In this document: positions 26,352 to 35,445 of the stretch, piece after piece
How positions within the stretch are numbered: the stretch's first letter is position 1
How the letters are laid out: the number at the start of each line of letters is the position of its first letter
Source of the DNA: Ahrensia sp.
GTDB lineage: Bacteria > Pseudomonadota > Alphaproteobacteria > Rhizobiales > Rhizobiaceae
DNA length: 64,000 bases
Assembly: GCA_002698425.1 (NCBI GenBank)
Contig: NZXU01000086.1
Coordinates: forward strand, 1 to 64,000
Reading direction: 5' to 3'
Program-made: the position numbers and the translations under genes
The notes under the pieces: generated by a model
Database searches by the model: none
Told to the model about the DNA's origin: nothing
The model's input: the letters and a program-made list of their open reading frames with translations, nothing else

Positions 26352-27269
26352 ATGCAGGATACCCCGCAATATATCGTCGCCGCGCTTTACCATTTCGCGG
26401 ATTTCGGCCGTTACGAGGCCTTCAAGCCCGAACTCGAGGCGGTCTGCGCCGAGGCGGGATTGAAAGGCACGCTTCTGCTTGCCTCGGAAGGCATCAACGG
26501 CACGGTCGCGGGCTCGCGCGCAGGCATCGACAGGCTGATCGCCTTCCTGCACGCCCAGCCCGAATTCGCAGAGCTCGAACACAAGGAAAGCTGGGCGGAC
26601 AAGGAACCCTTCCTGCGCATGAAGGTGCGCCTGAAGAAGGAAATCGTCACCATGGGCGTGCCGGGCACCGACCCGAACAAGATCGTCGGCACCTATGTCG
26701 CGCCGTCCGACTGGAACGCCCTGATCTCCGATCCCGGGACGATCGTGGTCGATACCCGCAACGATTACGAATACGCGATCGGCACTTTCGAGAACGCCGT
26801 CGATCCGGCGACCGCCAGCTTCCGCGAATTCCCCGACTGGGTCCGCCGCCACCACAATGAATTGAAGGGCAAGAAGGTCGCCATGTTCTGCACCGGCGGC
26901 ATCCGCTGCGAAAAGGCGACCGCCTTCGTCAAGAACCTCGGCATCGACGAGGTCTATCACCTCAAGGGCGGCATCCTGAAATATCTGGAGGACGTGCCGG
27001 AAGACGAAAGCCTCTGGCATGGCGACTGTTTCGTCTTCGACGAACGCGTGGCCGTCGGCCACGGTCTCGAACCCGGCGACTACACGCTGTGCCGCGCCTG
27101 CCGCCATCCGCTGACGCCGGAGGAAACCCGCTCGGAGCACTATGTCGAGGGCGTCTCCTGCCCGCATTGCTACGAGGCCCGCTCCGAGGAAGACCGCGCC
27201 CGCTTCGCCGAACGCCAGCGCCAGATCGCGCTGGCGAAGAAGCGCGGCGAGAAACATCTCGGCGGATGA
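26352..27269 (+). CDS. trhO: tRNA uridine(34) hydroxylase (rhodanese-domain, YceA/TrhO)
   Basis: A 305-residue enzyme that hydroxylates U34 of certain tRNAs in an oxygen-dependent manner, the first step to 5-(carboxy)methoxyuridine. The N-terminal acylphosphatase-like domain is at residues about 1-100. The rhodanese domain has the catalytic cysteine C180 in [11 protein letters not shown]. The C-terminal zinc-ribbon-like pairs are [12 protein letters not shown] and [11 protein letters not shown]. The full family length is present. The stop overlaps the ureD start by 4 bases (ATGA). Confidence 0.93.
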   Translation: MQDTPQYIVAALYHFADFGRYEAFKPELEAVCAEAGLKGTLLLASEGINGTVAGSRAGIDRLIAFLHAQPEFAELEHKESWADKEPFLRMKVRLKKEIVTMGVPGTDPNKIVGTYVAPSDWNALISDPGTIVVDTRNDYEYAIGTFENAVDPATASFREFPDWVRRHHNELKGKKVAMFCTGGIRCEKATAFVKNLGIDEVYHLKGGILKYLEDVPEDESLWHGDCFVFDERVAVGHGLEPGDYTLCRACRHPLTPEETRSEHYVEGVSCPHCYEARSEEDRARFAERQRQIALAKKRGEKHLGG

Positions 27270-28111
27270 CGGCGCCCCTCGCCGCACCCGCCATGCAGCG
27301 CTCGCACGGCGCCGGCGCCCTTGCGGTCAAGGCCTCCGCGGGCGCGACCCGCATCGACCGCCTCCATCAGGCCGGCAACGCCAAGATCCGGGTTCCCAAG
27401 ACCTATGGCGCCGCGCTCGAAGCCGTTCTGATCAACACGTCCGGCGGCATTACCGGCGGCGACACGCTTCGCTGGACGCTCCACGCCGGCCCCGGCACGC
27501 AAGCCGTCGTCACCACGCAGGCCTGCGAACGCATCTACAAATCGACCGGCGACACCGGCCGCCAGGAGACCGTCGCGACGGTCGAGGCCGGCGCGAGCCT
27601 GTTCTGGCTGCCGCAGGAAACGATCCTCTTCGACGGCGGCCGCCTGTCCCGCGACCTTCAAGTCGACCTCGCCGCGGACGCCCGCTTCGTCGGTCTCGAA
27701 AGCCTGGTCTTCGGCCGCGAAGCGATGGGCGAAACCGTGGCGCGCGGCTTCTTCCACGATCGCTGGCGCATCCGCCGCGACGGCCGGCTGATCCATGCCG
27801 ACGATCTCCGCTTCGATCTTGCCGACGCCGGGGATATCGCCGCCCCGGCTGTCCTCGGCCCGAACCGCGTTGTCGCGACCCTCGTCGCCCTCCTGCCGGA
27901 CGACGCAGAAAGCCTCGATCTTGCCGTCGACGCATGCCGTGCGCACCTCACGGGAACGGCCGGCGGTGCCAGCCGCATCGGCAGCGGCGCCGGCGCCAAG
28001 ATCATTGTCCGCCTCGCCGCCCCGTCGAGCTATGTCCTGCGCCGGCAATTGCTGCCGGTGATCGCGCACTTTCTGGGCGGCGGCTCCATGCCGAAGGTCT
28101 GGAGCCTGTAG
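27266..28111 (+). CDS. ureD: Urease accessory protein UreD, without urease genes nearby
   Basis: A 281-residue UreD/UreH protein, the scaffold that binds apo-urease and channels nickel delivered by UreFG. Family motifs are [45 protein letters not shown] and GREAMGE, with a full-length C-terminus. The start at 27266 overlaps the trhO stop (ATGA). No ureA, B, C, E, F or G occurs in the window, so this is either the separated first gene of a split urease locus or an orphan. Confidence 0.92.
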   Translation: MTAPLAAPAMQRSHGAGALAVKASAGATRIDRLHQAGNAKIRVPKTYGAALEAVLINTSGGITGGDTLRWTLHAGPGTQAVVTTQACERIYKSTGDTGRQETVATVEAGASLFWLPQETILFDGGRLSRDLQVDLAADARFVGLESLVFGREAMGETVARGFFHDRWRIRRDGRLIHADDLRFDLADAGDIAAPAVLGPNRVVATLVALLPDDAESLDLAVDACRAHLTGTAGGASRIGSGAGAKIIVRLAAPSSYVLRRQLLPVIAHFLGGGSMPKVWSL

Positions 28112-28254
28112 AAATCCCCGGGCGGCGGCCTCCCGAAAGGCGAGATGAAGCGGATCGCGCCTGTATGAATCCCGGGATTTCCTTAACGAGTTGGCAAGGT
28201 CTTGCCCCCTACAACGGACGGCTATTCCCTTGCGGAAGGAGAAAACCTCCGCCT

Positions 28255-29445
28255 ATGCATCTCGACCCCCTGACACTGATGGTCCCCGAAGTGATCGCCT
28301 CGGCGATGTCGAGCCTGTTCGTGCTCGGCGCGTGGCTGCGCTTTCGCGATGCGACCGCACTGCTCTGGTGGGGGGCGGCGCATATCGCATACACGGTCGG
28401 TCTCGGCATGCTTATCGCGGCCTTCGCGACCCGGGATACCGTCATCATCCCGATTGCGGGCGCGATCATGTGCACTACGCCCGTCCTCATCTGGGCCGGC
28501 GTCCGGAGTTTTTTCGGCTTGCCGATGCGCTGGCCGGTGGTCGCCGGAGCCCCGGCGATGCTGTCGGCGATCACCCTGCTTCCCGTGGGAATCGACGCCC
28601 GGATATGGTCGGGCGCTCTTGGCTTTACCTTGTGGCCGGTCTTCCTGTTGGCTGCGGTCTACCTGCTTCTCAAGAAGCGCAGCGAACGCCTCCCGGCCCG
28701 CTGGACCCTGTCCGGCTTCCTGGTACTGCACAGCTCCGTTTTCATCCTGGCTCTTGGCGAAGTCATGACCGGCCGGTTCACTTTCGACCGAGCGCCGTCG
28801 CTTGCCAGCGCATTCGGCATCGTCCATTTCGAGTCGATCCTGTTTTCGATGGGATCGGCGCTGATGATGATCCTGCTCTGTCACGAGCGCAGCGAACAGC
28901 GTTACGTCGAGGCGTCGCGCAGCGATCCTCTGACCGGCTCCAGCAATCGCAGCGCCTTTTTCGAAATGGCTGAGCGGCTGCTTCAGCGCGACAGGCATTC
29001 CGGCGACCCCTGCTCCCTGGTCATGTTCGATCTCGACAGGTTCAAGGCGATCAATGACAACCACGGCCATCAGTTCGGCGACCGCATCCTGCGCGACTTC
29101 GCCGAGACGGTCCGGCTCATGATCCGTCCGCGCGATCATTTCGGCCGGTATGGCGGCGAGGAATTCGTCGTGATCCTGCCGGGCACGTCGATCGAGACGG
29201 CCTGCGCGATCGCCGAGCGGGTCCGCCGCGCCTTCGCCGAAAGCCATGAATTCGTCGATGGACTTCCGGTCCGGGCAACGGTCAGCGCCGGGGTCGCGGC
29301 CGCGGGTCCGCAAATGGATCTGAACGATATCGTCGCCGCCGCCGACAAGGCCCTTTATTCGGCCAAGCACCATGGCCGCAACCGCGTCGAACGGGCCGCC
29401 GGTCCGGACGCCGCCGCGCCGGCGCACATCGTCCGCATCGCCTGA
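28255..29445 (+). CDS. Membrane-bound diguanylate cyclase (GGDEF)
   Basis: A 396-residue c-di-GMP synthase. Residues 1-208 hold about six hydrophobic helices (an uncharacterised MASE-like sensor). Residues 220-380 form the GGDEF domain, with active site GGEEF at 300-304 and FDLDRFKAINDNHGH. The inhibitory I-site RxxD is intact at 291-294 (RPRD), five residues before the GGEEF as in PleD, so product inhibition is expected. No EAL domain. The start at 28255 follows AAGGAG at a long spacing. Monocistronic, with 143 bases after ureD. Confidence 0.93.
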   Translation: MHLDPLTLMVPEVIASAMSSLFVLGAWLRFRDATALLWWGAAHIAYTVGLGMLIAAFATRDTVIIPIAGAIMCTTPVLIWAGVRSFFGLPMRWPVVAGAPAMLSAITLLPVGIDARIWSGALGFTLWPVFLLAAVYLLLKKRSERLPARWTLSGFLVLHSSVFILALGEVMTGRFTFDRAPSLASAFGIVHFESILFSMGSALMMILLCHERSEQRYVEASRSDPLTGSSNRSAFFEMAERLLQRDRHSGDPCSLVMFDLDRFKAINDNHGHQFGDRILRDFAETVRLMIRPRDHFGRYGGEEFVVILPGTSIETACAIAERVRRAFAESHEFVDGLPVRATVSAGVAAAGPQMDLNDIVAAADKALYSAKHHGRNRVERAAGPDAAAPAHIVRIA

Positions 29446-29479
29446 CGCCGTCCCCGCCGCCGCTTTCTGCAAAAACCGG

Positions 29480-29508
29480 TTGTTAGTTACATCCGCAACC
29501 ATTACGAA
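29480..29508 (+). promoter_or_regulatory. Possible sigma70-type promoter for the FAH operon
   Basis: TTGTTA (29480-29485), a 17-base spacer and TACGAA (29503-29508) lie about 120 bases before the fumarylacetoacetate-hydrolase-family gene. A second TTGTTA occurs at 29513. Match quality is moderate. Confidence 0.35.
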
Positions 29509-29625
29509 CGGCTTGTTATCGCGATGCGGACCGTCCGGGAGGAGCGGGAGGAAGCGCAGCGCCGGCATGGCCACGCCCCCATTTCAGACCTCCCCGACCG
29601 ATCCGCCGAACTGAAGGACGAATGA

Positions 29626-30648
29626 ATGAAGCTTGCGACCCTCGACAACGGAACCCGCGACGGCAGGCTCGTTGTCGTCTCCCGCGACCTGACGCGCTGC
29701 ACCGACGCCACCTCCATAGCCCCGACGCTGCAAGCGGCTCTTGACGATTGGGACCATGCCGCCCCGAAGCTGGAGGCGCTGGCCGAAAGCCTGTCGCACG
29801 ACGCCGTGCCGACCGAGCGCTTCCACGAGCACGACGCGCTGTCGCCGCTGCCCCGCGCCTATCAGTGGGCGGACGGCTCGGCCTACGTCAATCACGTCGA
29901 GCTGGTGCGCAAGGCGCGCGGCGCCGAACTGCCCGAGAGCTTCTGGACCGACCCGCTGATGTACCAGGGCGGCTCCGACACCTTCCTCGCGCCCCGCGCG
30001 CCAATCGTCATGGCCGACGAGGCCTGGGGCATCGACATGGAAGGCGAGGTCGCCGTCATCACCGGCGACGTGCCGATGGGCGCGACGCCCGCACAGGCGA
30101 AGGACGCGATCCGGCTCGTCATGCTGGTCAACGACGTCTCGTTGCGCGGCCTGATTCCCGGCGAACTCGCCAAGGGCTTCGGCTTCTTCCAGTCGAAACC
30201 CTCCTCCGCCTTTTCGCCCGTCGCCGTCACGCCGGACGAGCTGGGCGACGCCTGGGACGGCGGCAAGGTCAGCCTGCCGCTCTGCGTCGACCTGAACGGC
30301 AAGCCGCTCGGCCGCGCCAATGCAGGGGTCGACATGACCTTCGAGTTCCCGGACATCGTCGCCCACGCGGCGAAGACCCGCCCGCTCGGCGCGGGCGCCA
30401 TCGTCGGCTCCGGCACCGTCTCCAACAAGGATGCGGATGGCAGCCCGGGCAAGCCCGTCGCGGATGGCGGCCTCGGCTATTCCTGCCTCGCGGAAGTGCG
30501 CATGATCGAGACCATCCTCGAAGGCGCGGCCAAGACACCCTTCATGCATTTCGGCGATACCGTGCGCATCGAGATGAAGGACGCCGAAGGTCACTCGATC
30601 TTCGGCGCCATCGAACAGACCGTGGAAAAATACGAAGGAGCCGCCTGA
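29626..30648 (+). CDS. Fumarylacetoacetate hydrolase-family protein
   Basis: A 340-residue FAH-family enzyme that hydrolyses or isomerises acylpyruvate-type ring-cleavage products. The metal-binding acidic residues lie in GIDMEGEVAVITGDVP, and the LVNDVSLRGLIPGELAKGFG and QSKPSSAFSP segments match bacterial FahA-like proteins. First gene of a five-gene operon (FAH, MBL fold, FAD hydroxylase, DUF2783, VOC). Its stop overlaps the next start (TGATG). The pathway resembles homogentisate/gentisate-type degradation, but the ring-cleaving step is not certain. Confidence 0.88.
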   Translation: MKLATLDNGTRDGRLVVVSRDLTRCTDATSIAPTLQAALDDWDHAAPKLEALAESLSHDAVPTERFHEHDALSPLPRAYQWADGSAYVNHVELVRKARGAELPESFWTDPLMYQGGSDTFLAPRAPIVMADEAWGIDMEGEVAVITGDVPMGATPAQAKDAIRLVMLVNDVSLRGLIPGELAKGFGFFQSKPSSAFSPVAVTPDELGDAWDGGKVSLPLCVDLNGKPLGRANAGVDMTFEFPDIVAHAAKTRPLGAGAIVGSGTVSNKDADGSPGKPVADGGLGYSCLAEVRMIETILEGAAKTPFMHFGDTVRIEMKDAEGHSIFGAIEQTVEKYEGAA

Positions 30649-31607
30649 TGGCCAAGCAATTCGCCTCCGCCGGCGATCTCGCCGAAAAGAAAATTTCCTT
30701 CAGCGAAATCGGCCGCGACCTCTGGGCCTTCACCGCCGAGGGCGATCCGAACACCGGCGTCATCATCGGCGATGACAGCGTCATGATCGTCGAGGCGCAG
30801 GCGACGCCGGAACTCGCCAACAAGGTCATCGAGAAGGTCCGCTCCGTCACCGACAAGCCGATCACTCATCTGTCGCTGACCCATTACCACGCCGTGCGCG
30901 TGCTCGGCGCCTCCGCCTACGACGCTCCGACCATCATCATGAGCGAGAAGGCCCGCTCGATGGTGGTCGAGCGCGGCGCGGAAGACCGCGAGTCCGAGTT
31001 CATGCGCTTCCCGCGCCTGTTCGCCGGCTATGACGACGTCGCCAAGATCCCGCCGCTGACCTGGCCGACCACGACCTTCACAGATCGCATGAGCGTCTAT
31101 CTCGGCAAGCGCCGCGTCGACCTGATGTTCGTCGGCCGCGCCCACACCGCCGGAGACATCGTCATCCATGTGCCCGACGAGAACGTCATGTTCACGGGCG
31201 ATATCGTCGAGTACCACTCCGCCTGCTATTGCGGCGACGGCCATTTCAACGATTGGCCGGAAACCATCGAGAACATCCGCGCCTTCGATGTCGACGCCAT
31301 CGCGCCGGGCCGCGGCGACGCGCTCGTCGGCAAGGAGATGGTCAACGCGGCCCTCGACAAGACGACCGATTTCGTCACCTCGACCTATGACCCGGTGGCC
31401 AAGGTCGCGGTCCGCGGCGGTTCGCTGAAGGAGGCATGGGACGCCTGCCGCGCCGAATGCGATCCGAAATTCTCCGATTACGCGATCTATGAGCACTGCC
31501 TGCCCTTCAACGTGGCGCGCGCCTATGACGAGGCGCTCGACATCGACACGCCGCGCATCTGGACCGCCGAGCGCGACCGCAAGATGTGGGACGCATTGCA
31601 GGGCTGA
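30648..31607 (+). CDS. MBL-fold metallo-hydrolase with altered metal site
   Basis: A 319-residue metallo-beta-lactamase-fold protein. The usual HxHxDH is replaced by H79-Y-H81-A-V-R, so the zinc-2 ligands Asp and His are missing. Later ligands GRAHTAGD and MFTGDIVEYHS are present. It may bind one metal or a different ion. The start shares a base with the upstream stop (TGATG), so it is translationally coupled to the FAH gene. Likely a thioester or lactone hydrolase in the same aromatic pathway; specificity unknown. Confidence 0.88.
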   Translation: MAKQFASAGDLAEKKISFSEIGRDLWAFTAEGDPNTGVIIGDDSVMIVEAQATPELANKVIEKVRSVTDKPITHLSLTHYHAVRVLGASAYDAPTIIMSEKARSMVVERGAEDRESEFMRFPRLFAGYDDVAKIPPLTWPTTTFTDRMSVYLGKRRVDLMFVGRAHTAGDIVIHVPDENVMFTGDIVEYHSACYCGDGHFNDWPETIENIRAFDVDAIAPGRGDALVGKEMVNAALDKTTDFVTSTYDPVAKVAVRGGSLKEAWDACRAECDPKFSDYAIYEHCLPFNVARAYDEALDIDTPRIWTAERDRKMWDALQG

Positions 31608-31656
31608 GCCACGGCCCGGTTTATCCACCGGGCACAAGACCATGGGAGGATGAGGC

Positions 31657-33297
31657 ATGTTGGACAAAACGGTCGAAACCGGCGGCAAGAAGATCTTCGA
31701 GACGCCGCTTTACCCCTACAGGCAGTCGCCTGATCAAAAGCCCGACGCCAAGGCGCATCATCCCGTTGTCATCGTCGGCGCCGGCCCGATCGGGCTGGCC
31801 GCCGCGATCGACCTCGCCCAGATGGATATTCCGGTCGTCGTTCTCGACGAGAACGACAAGGTCTCCTGGGGGTCGCGCGCCATCTGCTTCGCCAAACGGC
31901 CGCTGGAAATCCTCGACCGGCTCGGCTGCGGCGACCCGATGGTCGACAAGGGCGTTGTCTGGAATGTCGGCAAGGTCTTCTTCGACGATCGGCAGGTCTA
32001 TGACTTCAACCTGTTGCCCGAGAAGGGCCACAAGCGCCCGGCCTTCATCAATCTGCAGCAATATTATTTCGAGCTCTATCTGGTCGAGCGCGTCTTCGAA
32101 TTGCAGCGCCAGGGCAAGCCGATCGAACTGCGCGGCGGCAACAAGCTCGTCTCGGTCAAGGAGAAGGACACCGGCGTCAATCTGTCCATCGACACGCCGG
32201 ACGGACCTTACCGGATGGATTGCGACTGGCTGATCGCCTGCGACGGCGCCGCCTCCCCGGTCCGCGCCATGATGGGGCTCGATTTCGTCGGCCGCGTCTT
32301 CGAGGACAACTTCCTGATCGCCGATGTCGTGATGGAAGCCGACTTCCCGACCGAACGCTGGTTCTGGTTCGACCCGCCCTTCAATCGCGGCCAGTCGGCC
32401 CTGCTGCACAAGCAGCCGGACGGCGTCTGGCGCATCGATCTCCAGCTCGGCTGGAACATCGACAAGGAAAAGGAAAAGCAGCCGGAAAACGTCATCCCGC
32501 GTCTGAAGGCGATGCTCGGCGACGATGTGAAGTTCGAGCTCGAATGGGTATCGATCTACACCTTCCAGTGCCGGCGTATGGAGAAGTTCCGCCACGGCCA
32601 CGTGATCTTCGCCGGCGATGCGGCCCACCAGGTCTCGCCCTTCGGCGCGCGCGGCGCCAATTCCGGCCTGCAGGATACCGACAATCTGTGCTGGAAGCTG
32701 AAGCTGGTCATGGACGGCCTCGCGCCCGACAGCCTGCTGGAAAGCTACGATGTCGAGCGCATCCACGGCGCCGACGAGAACATCATGAACTCATCGCGCT
32801 CGACCGACTTCATCACGCCGAAATCGGAGATTTCCCGCATCTTCCGCGACGCGGCGCTCGATCTGTCCGAGCGCTTCGACTTCGCCCGCCCGCTGGTAAA
32901 TTCCGGCCGGCTGTCCGTACCCTGCGTCTATGACGGCTCGCCGCTCAACGGCCCGGACCAACTGACCGACGCCCCGGCTCGCACCCGGCCCGGCGCCCCC
33001 TGTCCCGATGCGCCGCTCGGCAAGGACTTCCTGCTCGACCGGCTCGGCGGCCAGTTCCAGCTGCTCGCCATCGATGCGGAGATTCCTGACACGGTCGAGG
33101 ATGGCGGCATCGCCGCCGAGGCCCTGCGCATTTCCGCCGCCGACGATCCGACCGGCGACCTCGCCGCGCGCTATCTCGGCGGGGCGAAATCGGCCGTTTA
33201 CCTGCTCAGGCCGGATCAGCATGTCGCGGCGCGCTGGCCGAGCTATGACGAGGCCGCGGTCAAGGCCGCGCTGCGCACCGCGACCGGGAGGGCATGA
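31657..33297 (+). CDS. FAD-dependent aromatic hydroxylase (PHBH/MhpA-like)
   Basis: A 546-residue class A flavin monooxygenase. GAGPIG (41-46) is the ADP-binding loop, preceded by an unusual 35-residue N-terminal extension. The GD motif is AGDAAHQVSPFGARGANSG (about residue 319), and a thioredoxin-like C-terminal domain follows, as in 3-(3-hydroxyphenyl)propionate hydroxylase. It would hydroxylate a phenolic acid ring using NAD(P)H and O2. A GGGAGG ribosome site precedes ATG 31657. Followed after 2 bases by the DUF2783 gene. Confidence 0.9.
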   Translation: MLDKTVETGGKKIFETPLYPYRQSPDQKPDAKAHHPVVIVGAGPIGLAAAIDLAQMDIPVVVLDENDKVSWGSRAICFAKRPLEILDRLGCGDPMVDKGVVWNVGKVFFDDRQVYDFNLLPEKGHKRPAFINLQQYYFELYLVERVFELQRQGKPIELRGGNKLVSVKEKDTGVNLSIDTPDGPYRMDCDWLIACDGAASPVRAMMGLDFVGRVFEDNFLIADVVMEADFPTERWFWFDPPFNRGQSALLHKQPDGVWRIDLQLGWNIDKEKEKQPENVIPRLKAMLGDDVKFELEWVSIYTFQCRRMEKFRHGHVIFAGDAAHQVSPFGARGANSGLQDTDNLCWKLKLVMDGLAPDSLLESYDVERIHGADENIMNSSRSTDFITPKSEISRIFRDAALDLSERFDFARPLVNSGRLSVPCVYDGSPLNGPDQLTDAPARTRPGAPCPDAPLGKDFLLDRLGGQFQLLAIDAEIPDTVEDGGIAAEALRISAADDPTGDLAARYLGGAKSAVYLLRPDQHVAARWPSYDEAAVKAALRTATGRA

Positions 33298-33299
33298 CC

Positions 33300-33494
33300 A
33301 TGGCAAAGCTCAACACGAAACCCAACATCGCCGCGCCCGACGATTTCTACGCAGATCTGCTCGCCATTCACGAGGGCCTGTCGAAGGAGGAGAGCGACGC
33401 GCTCAACGCCCGGCTCATCCTGATCCTGGCCAACCATGTCGGCGACCGCGAAACGCTCGCCGAGGCGCTCGACGCCGCGCAAGCCCGGAACTGA
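33300..33494 (+). CDS. DUF2783 small protein
   Basis: A 64-residue helical protein (DDFYADLLAIHEGLSKEESD, LNARLILILANHVGD) of the DUF2783 family. Such proteins are, as I recall, found beside FAD hydroxylases of this type and may be accessory subunits; no function is known. The ATG at 33300 is favoured over the overlapping ATG at 33294 because GGGAGG sits at the better distance of 8 bases. Confidence 0.82.
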   Translation: MAKLNTKPNIAAPDDFYADLLAIHEGLSKEESDALNARLILILANHVGDRETLAEALDAAQARN

Positions 33495-33508
33495 GAGGAG
33501 GACCGGCC

Positions 33509-34057
33509 ATGACCCTGAAACTCGACAAGATCCACCACGTCGCCTACCGCTGCAAGGACGCGAAAGAGACCGTGGAATGGTACGGCAAGATGCTCAAGAT
33601 GGACTTCGTTCTGGCGATTGCCGAGAACAACGTCCCGTCGACGCATGAGCCCGACCCCTACATGCACGTCTTTCTCGACGCGGGCGACGGCAACGTGCTG
33701 GCCTTCTTCGAACTGCCGACCAAGCCCGAGATGGGCCGGGATCCGAACACGCCGGTCTGGGTGCAGCACATCGCCTTCAAGGTGAAGGACCGCCCCACCC
33801 TGCTCGAATTCAAGGATCATCTGGAAAAGAACGGCGTCGAGGTGCTCGGCGTCACCGACCACTCGATCTTCCATTCGATCTACTTCTTCGATCCGAACGG
33901 CCACCGCGTCGAACTCGCCTGCCCGGACCCGGAAGAGGACGCCCTGCTGGAGCGGCTTACCGCGGTCAAATGGGACATGCTGGAAGAATGGTCGAAAACC
34001 AAGCGCGCCCCCCAGCACGCCGACTGGCTGCACGCCAAGGAATTGAGCAAGGCGTAA
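33509..34057 (+). CDS. VOC-family (glyoxalase/extradiol-type) protein
   Basis: A 182-residue vicinal-oxygen-chelate protein with two beta-alpha-beta-beta-beta modules. Likely metal ligands are His in KIHHVAYRC, His in VWVQHIAFKV and Glu in GHRVELACPDP. The last gene of the FAH/MBL/FAD-hydroxylase operon. It could be the ring-cleavage dioxygenase or an isomerase of the pathway; the single-domain size favours the second or a type I dioxygenase fragment-like enzyme. GAGGAGG precedes the start. Confidence 0.85.
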   Translation: MTLKLDKIHHVAYRCKDAKETVEWYGKMLKMDFVLAIAENNVPSTHEPDPYMHVFLDAGDGNVLAFFELPTKPEMGRDPNTPVWVQHIAFKVKDRPTLLEFKDHLEKNGVEVLGVTDHSIFHSIYFFDPNGHRVELACPDPEEDALLERLTAVKWDMLEEWSKTKRAPQHADWLHAKELSKA

Positions 34058-34073
34058 GCGGCCTCGCGCTTTC

Positions 34074-34180
34074 CGTCATTCCGGGGCCGCGAAGCGGAAC
34101 CCGGAATCCAGAGCCGAGAGTTTCAAGGACCTGGCCCTGACTGGATCCCCGGTTCTCGCTGCGCGAGCCCGGGGATGACG
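34074..34180. repeat. Long imperfect palindromic intergenic repeat
   Basis: A 107-base imperfect inverted repeat begins CGTCATTCCGGGG and ends GGGGATGACG. Inner arms are AACCCGGAATCCAGA and TGGATCCCCGGTTCTCGC. This 'GTCATTCCGGGG...' element is of a form I recall as dispersed in Rhizobiales genomes between genes. It separates the VOC gene from the convergent Tm-1-like gene. Confidence 0.85.
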
Positions 34181-34196
34181 CCTTGACCGCGTGGCG

Positions 34197-35435
34197 TCAG
34201 CCGCCCGGCTTCCTCACCACTCCCGCCTCGACCCACCCGTCGAAAACCGCCAGCGCCGTCTCGCAGAACTCCGCGTCGTTGATGTGGCAGGAAAGCGCCT
34301 TCAGCTCGACCGCATCAGGGCAGGCCGCTTCCATCTCGTCGCAGAACGCCGCCAGCCCATCCGGGTCGTTCAGCGGCGCGCCCGGCCGGTCCCATTCATG
34401 GCAACCGCCTTTCGGCAGCAGGAAGACCGTCGGTCCGGTCGCCTCGGCCATGTGGCCGCACAATTCCCGCGCCACCTCGCGGCGCTCCCCCGGCTCCAGC
34501 ACGATCGAGGTCAAGAGCCGGTTATGCGCATGCGAAGGCGTCTCCCGGAAACGCTCCGGCAGCGGTTGCCAGCCGACGAAATCGATCAGGTCGATGCAGC
34601 CCGGCGCGACCAGTTGCGGAATGCCGGCCTTGCCGGCATTGGTCAGCCGGTCGCTGCCGGCGGAGAGCCCGCCCATCATGTGGTTGCCGACCTCCTGCGT
34701 GGCGAAATCGAACACCGCCGCGAAGGCTCCTTCGGCGGCAAGCGCCTCGAAGGCGCGCCCGCCCATGCCGGTCGCGTGGAACACCGCCACCTCGTAGCCG
34801 CGCTTTTCCAGTTCCGGCTTCAGCGTCACCATATAGGTCAGCACCGACTTGCCGAAGGAGGTCATGCCGATCAGCGGCCTGTCGCGCACCGGGGCCTCGA
34901 CGGCGCGCGCCGCGCCCAGCACCGCCCCGGCCGCCTGGCTGAGCGAGGACTTGCACACCGAATTGAGCCCGTAGAGCCCGCCCGCCCAGAGGATCATCTG
35001 AATGTCCGGCGCGAGACGTTCGGCCGGCAGCAGCGGCGAGAAGGACACCGTCGAGACCACGAATTTCGGCACGCCGAGCGGCAGCGCCGCGCAGACGTCG
35101 AGCGCGAGGTCCGTTCCCATCGTCCCGCCGAGCACGATCACGCCGTTGATCGCCCCTTCCCGATGCAGCCGCGCAGCCAGCGCCGCCGCGCCCGCCGCCA
35201 TGATCTGCATGGCATGGTTCTCGTCGCCCGAGTCGATGGCCGCCTCGATCGAGCTGCCGCCCTCGGCCGCCACATCATGCTTGGACCAATCGGTCGGCTC
35301 CGCCGGATCGCCGAGCACGCTGACATCCATCGTCACGACCCCGCCGCCCTGGGCGCGGATGCACTCGGCCATATAGGACAATTCGTCGTTCTTGGTGTCG
35401 TAGGTGCCGACGACGAGGATGGTCTTGTCGGTCAT
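34197..35435 (-). CDS. Tm-1-like ATP-binding domain protein (UPF0261)
   Basis: A 412-residue protein of the Tm-1-like/UPF0261 family, named after the tomato Tm-1 viral-replication inhibitor. The N-terminal nucleotide-binding domain has ILVVGTYDTKNDELSYMAEC, and the C-terminal TIM-barrel-like half has GCIDLIDFVGWQPLPERFRE. The bacterial function is unknown. The ATG at 35435 follows GAGGGAG. It lies 10 bases after the aldehyde dehydrogenase gene, so it ends the tctCBA-aldehyde dehydrogenase operon and may act on the same substrate. Confidence 0.9.
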   Translation of the reverse strand: MTDKTILVVGTYDTKNDELSYMAECIRAQGGGVVTMDVSVLGDPAEPTDWSKHDVAAEGGSSIEAAIDSGDENHAMQIMAAGAAALAARLHREGAINGVIVLGGTMGTDLALDVCAALPLGVPKFVVSTVSFSPLLPAERLAPDIQMILWAGGLYGLNSVCKSSLSQAAGAVLGAARAVEAPVRDRPLIGMTSFGKSVLTYMVTLKPELEKRGYEVAVFHATGMGGRAFEALAAEGAFAAVFDFATQEVGNHMMGGLSAGSDRLTNAGKAGIPQLVAPGCIDLIDFVGWQPLPERFRETPSHAHNRLLTSIVLEPGERREVARELCGHMAEATGPTVFLLPKGGCHEWDRPGAPLNDPDGLAAFCDEMEAACPDAVELKALSCHINDAEFCETALAVFDGWVEAGVVRKPGG

Positions 35436-35445
35436 TCTCACTCCC

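Noticed and set aside
27142..28254. A 5' extension of the diguanylate cyclase frame over ureD
   Set aside because: The extra 371 codons are Arg/Pro-rich, lie out of frame over ureD, and the cyclase has its own ATG with an AAGGAG site.
29748..30647. A 5' extension of the MBL-fold gene over the FAH-family gene
   Set aside because: The extension is a shadow frame; the coupled TGATG start at 30648 and the homologous N-terminus are clearly better.
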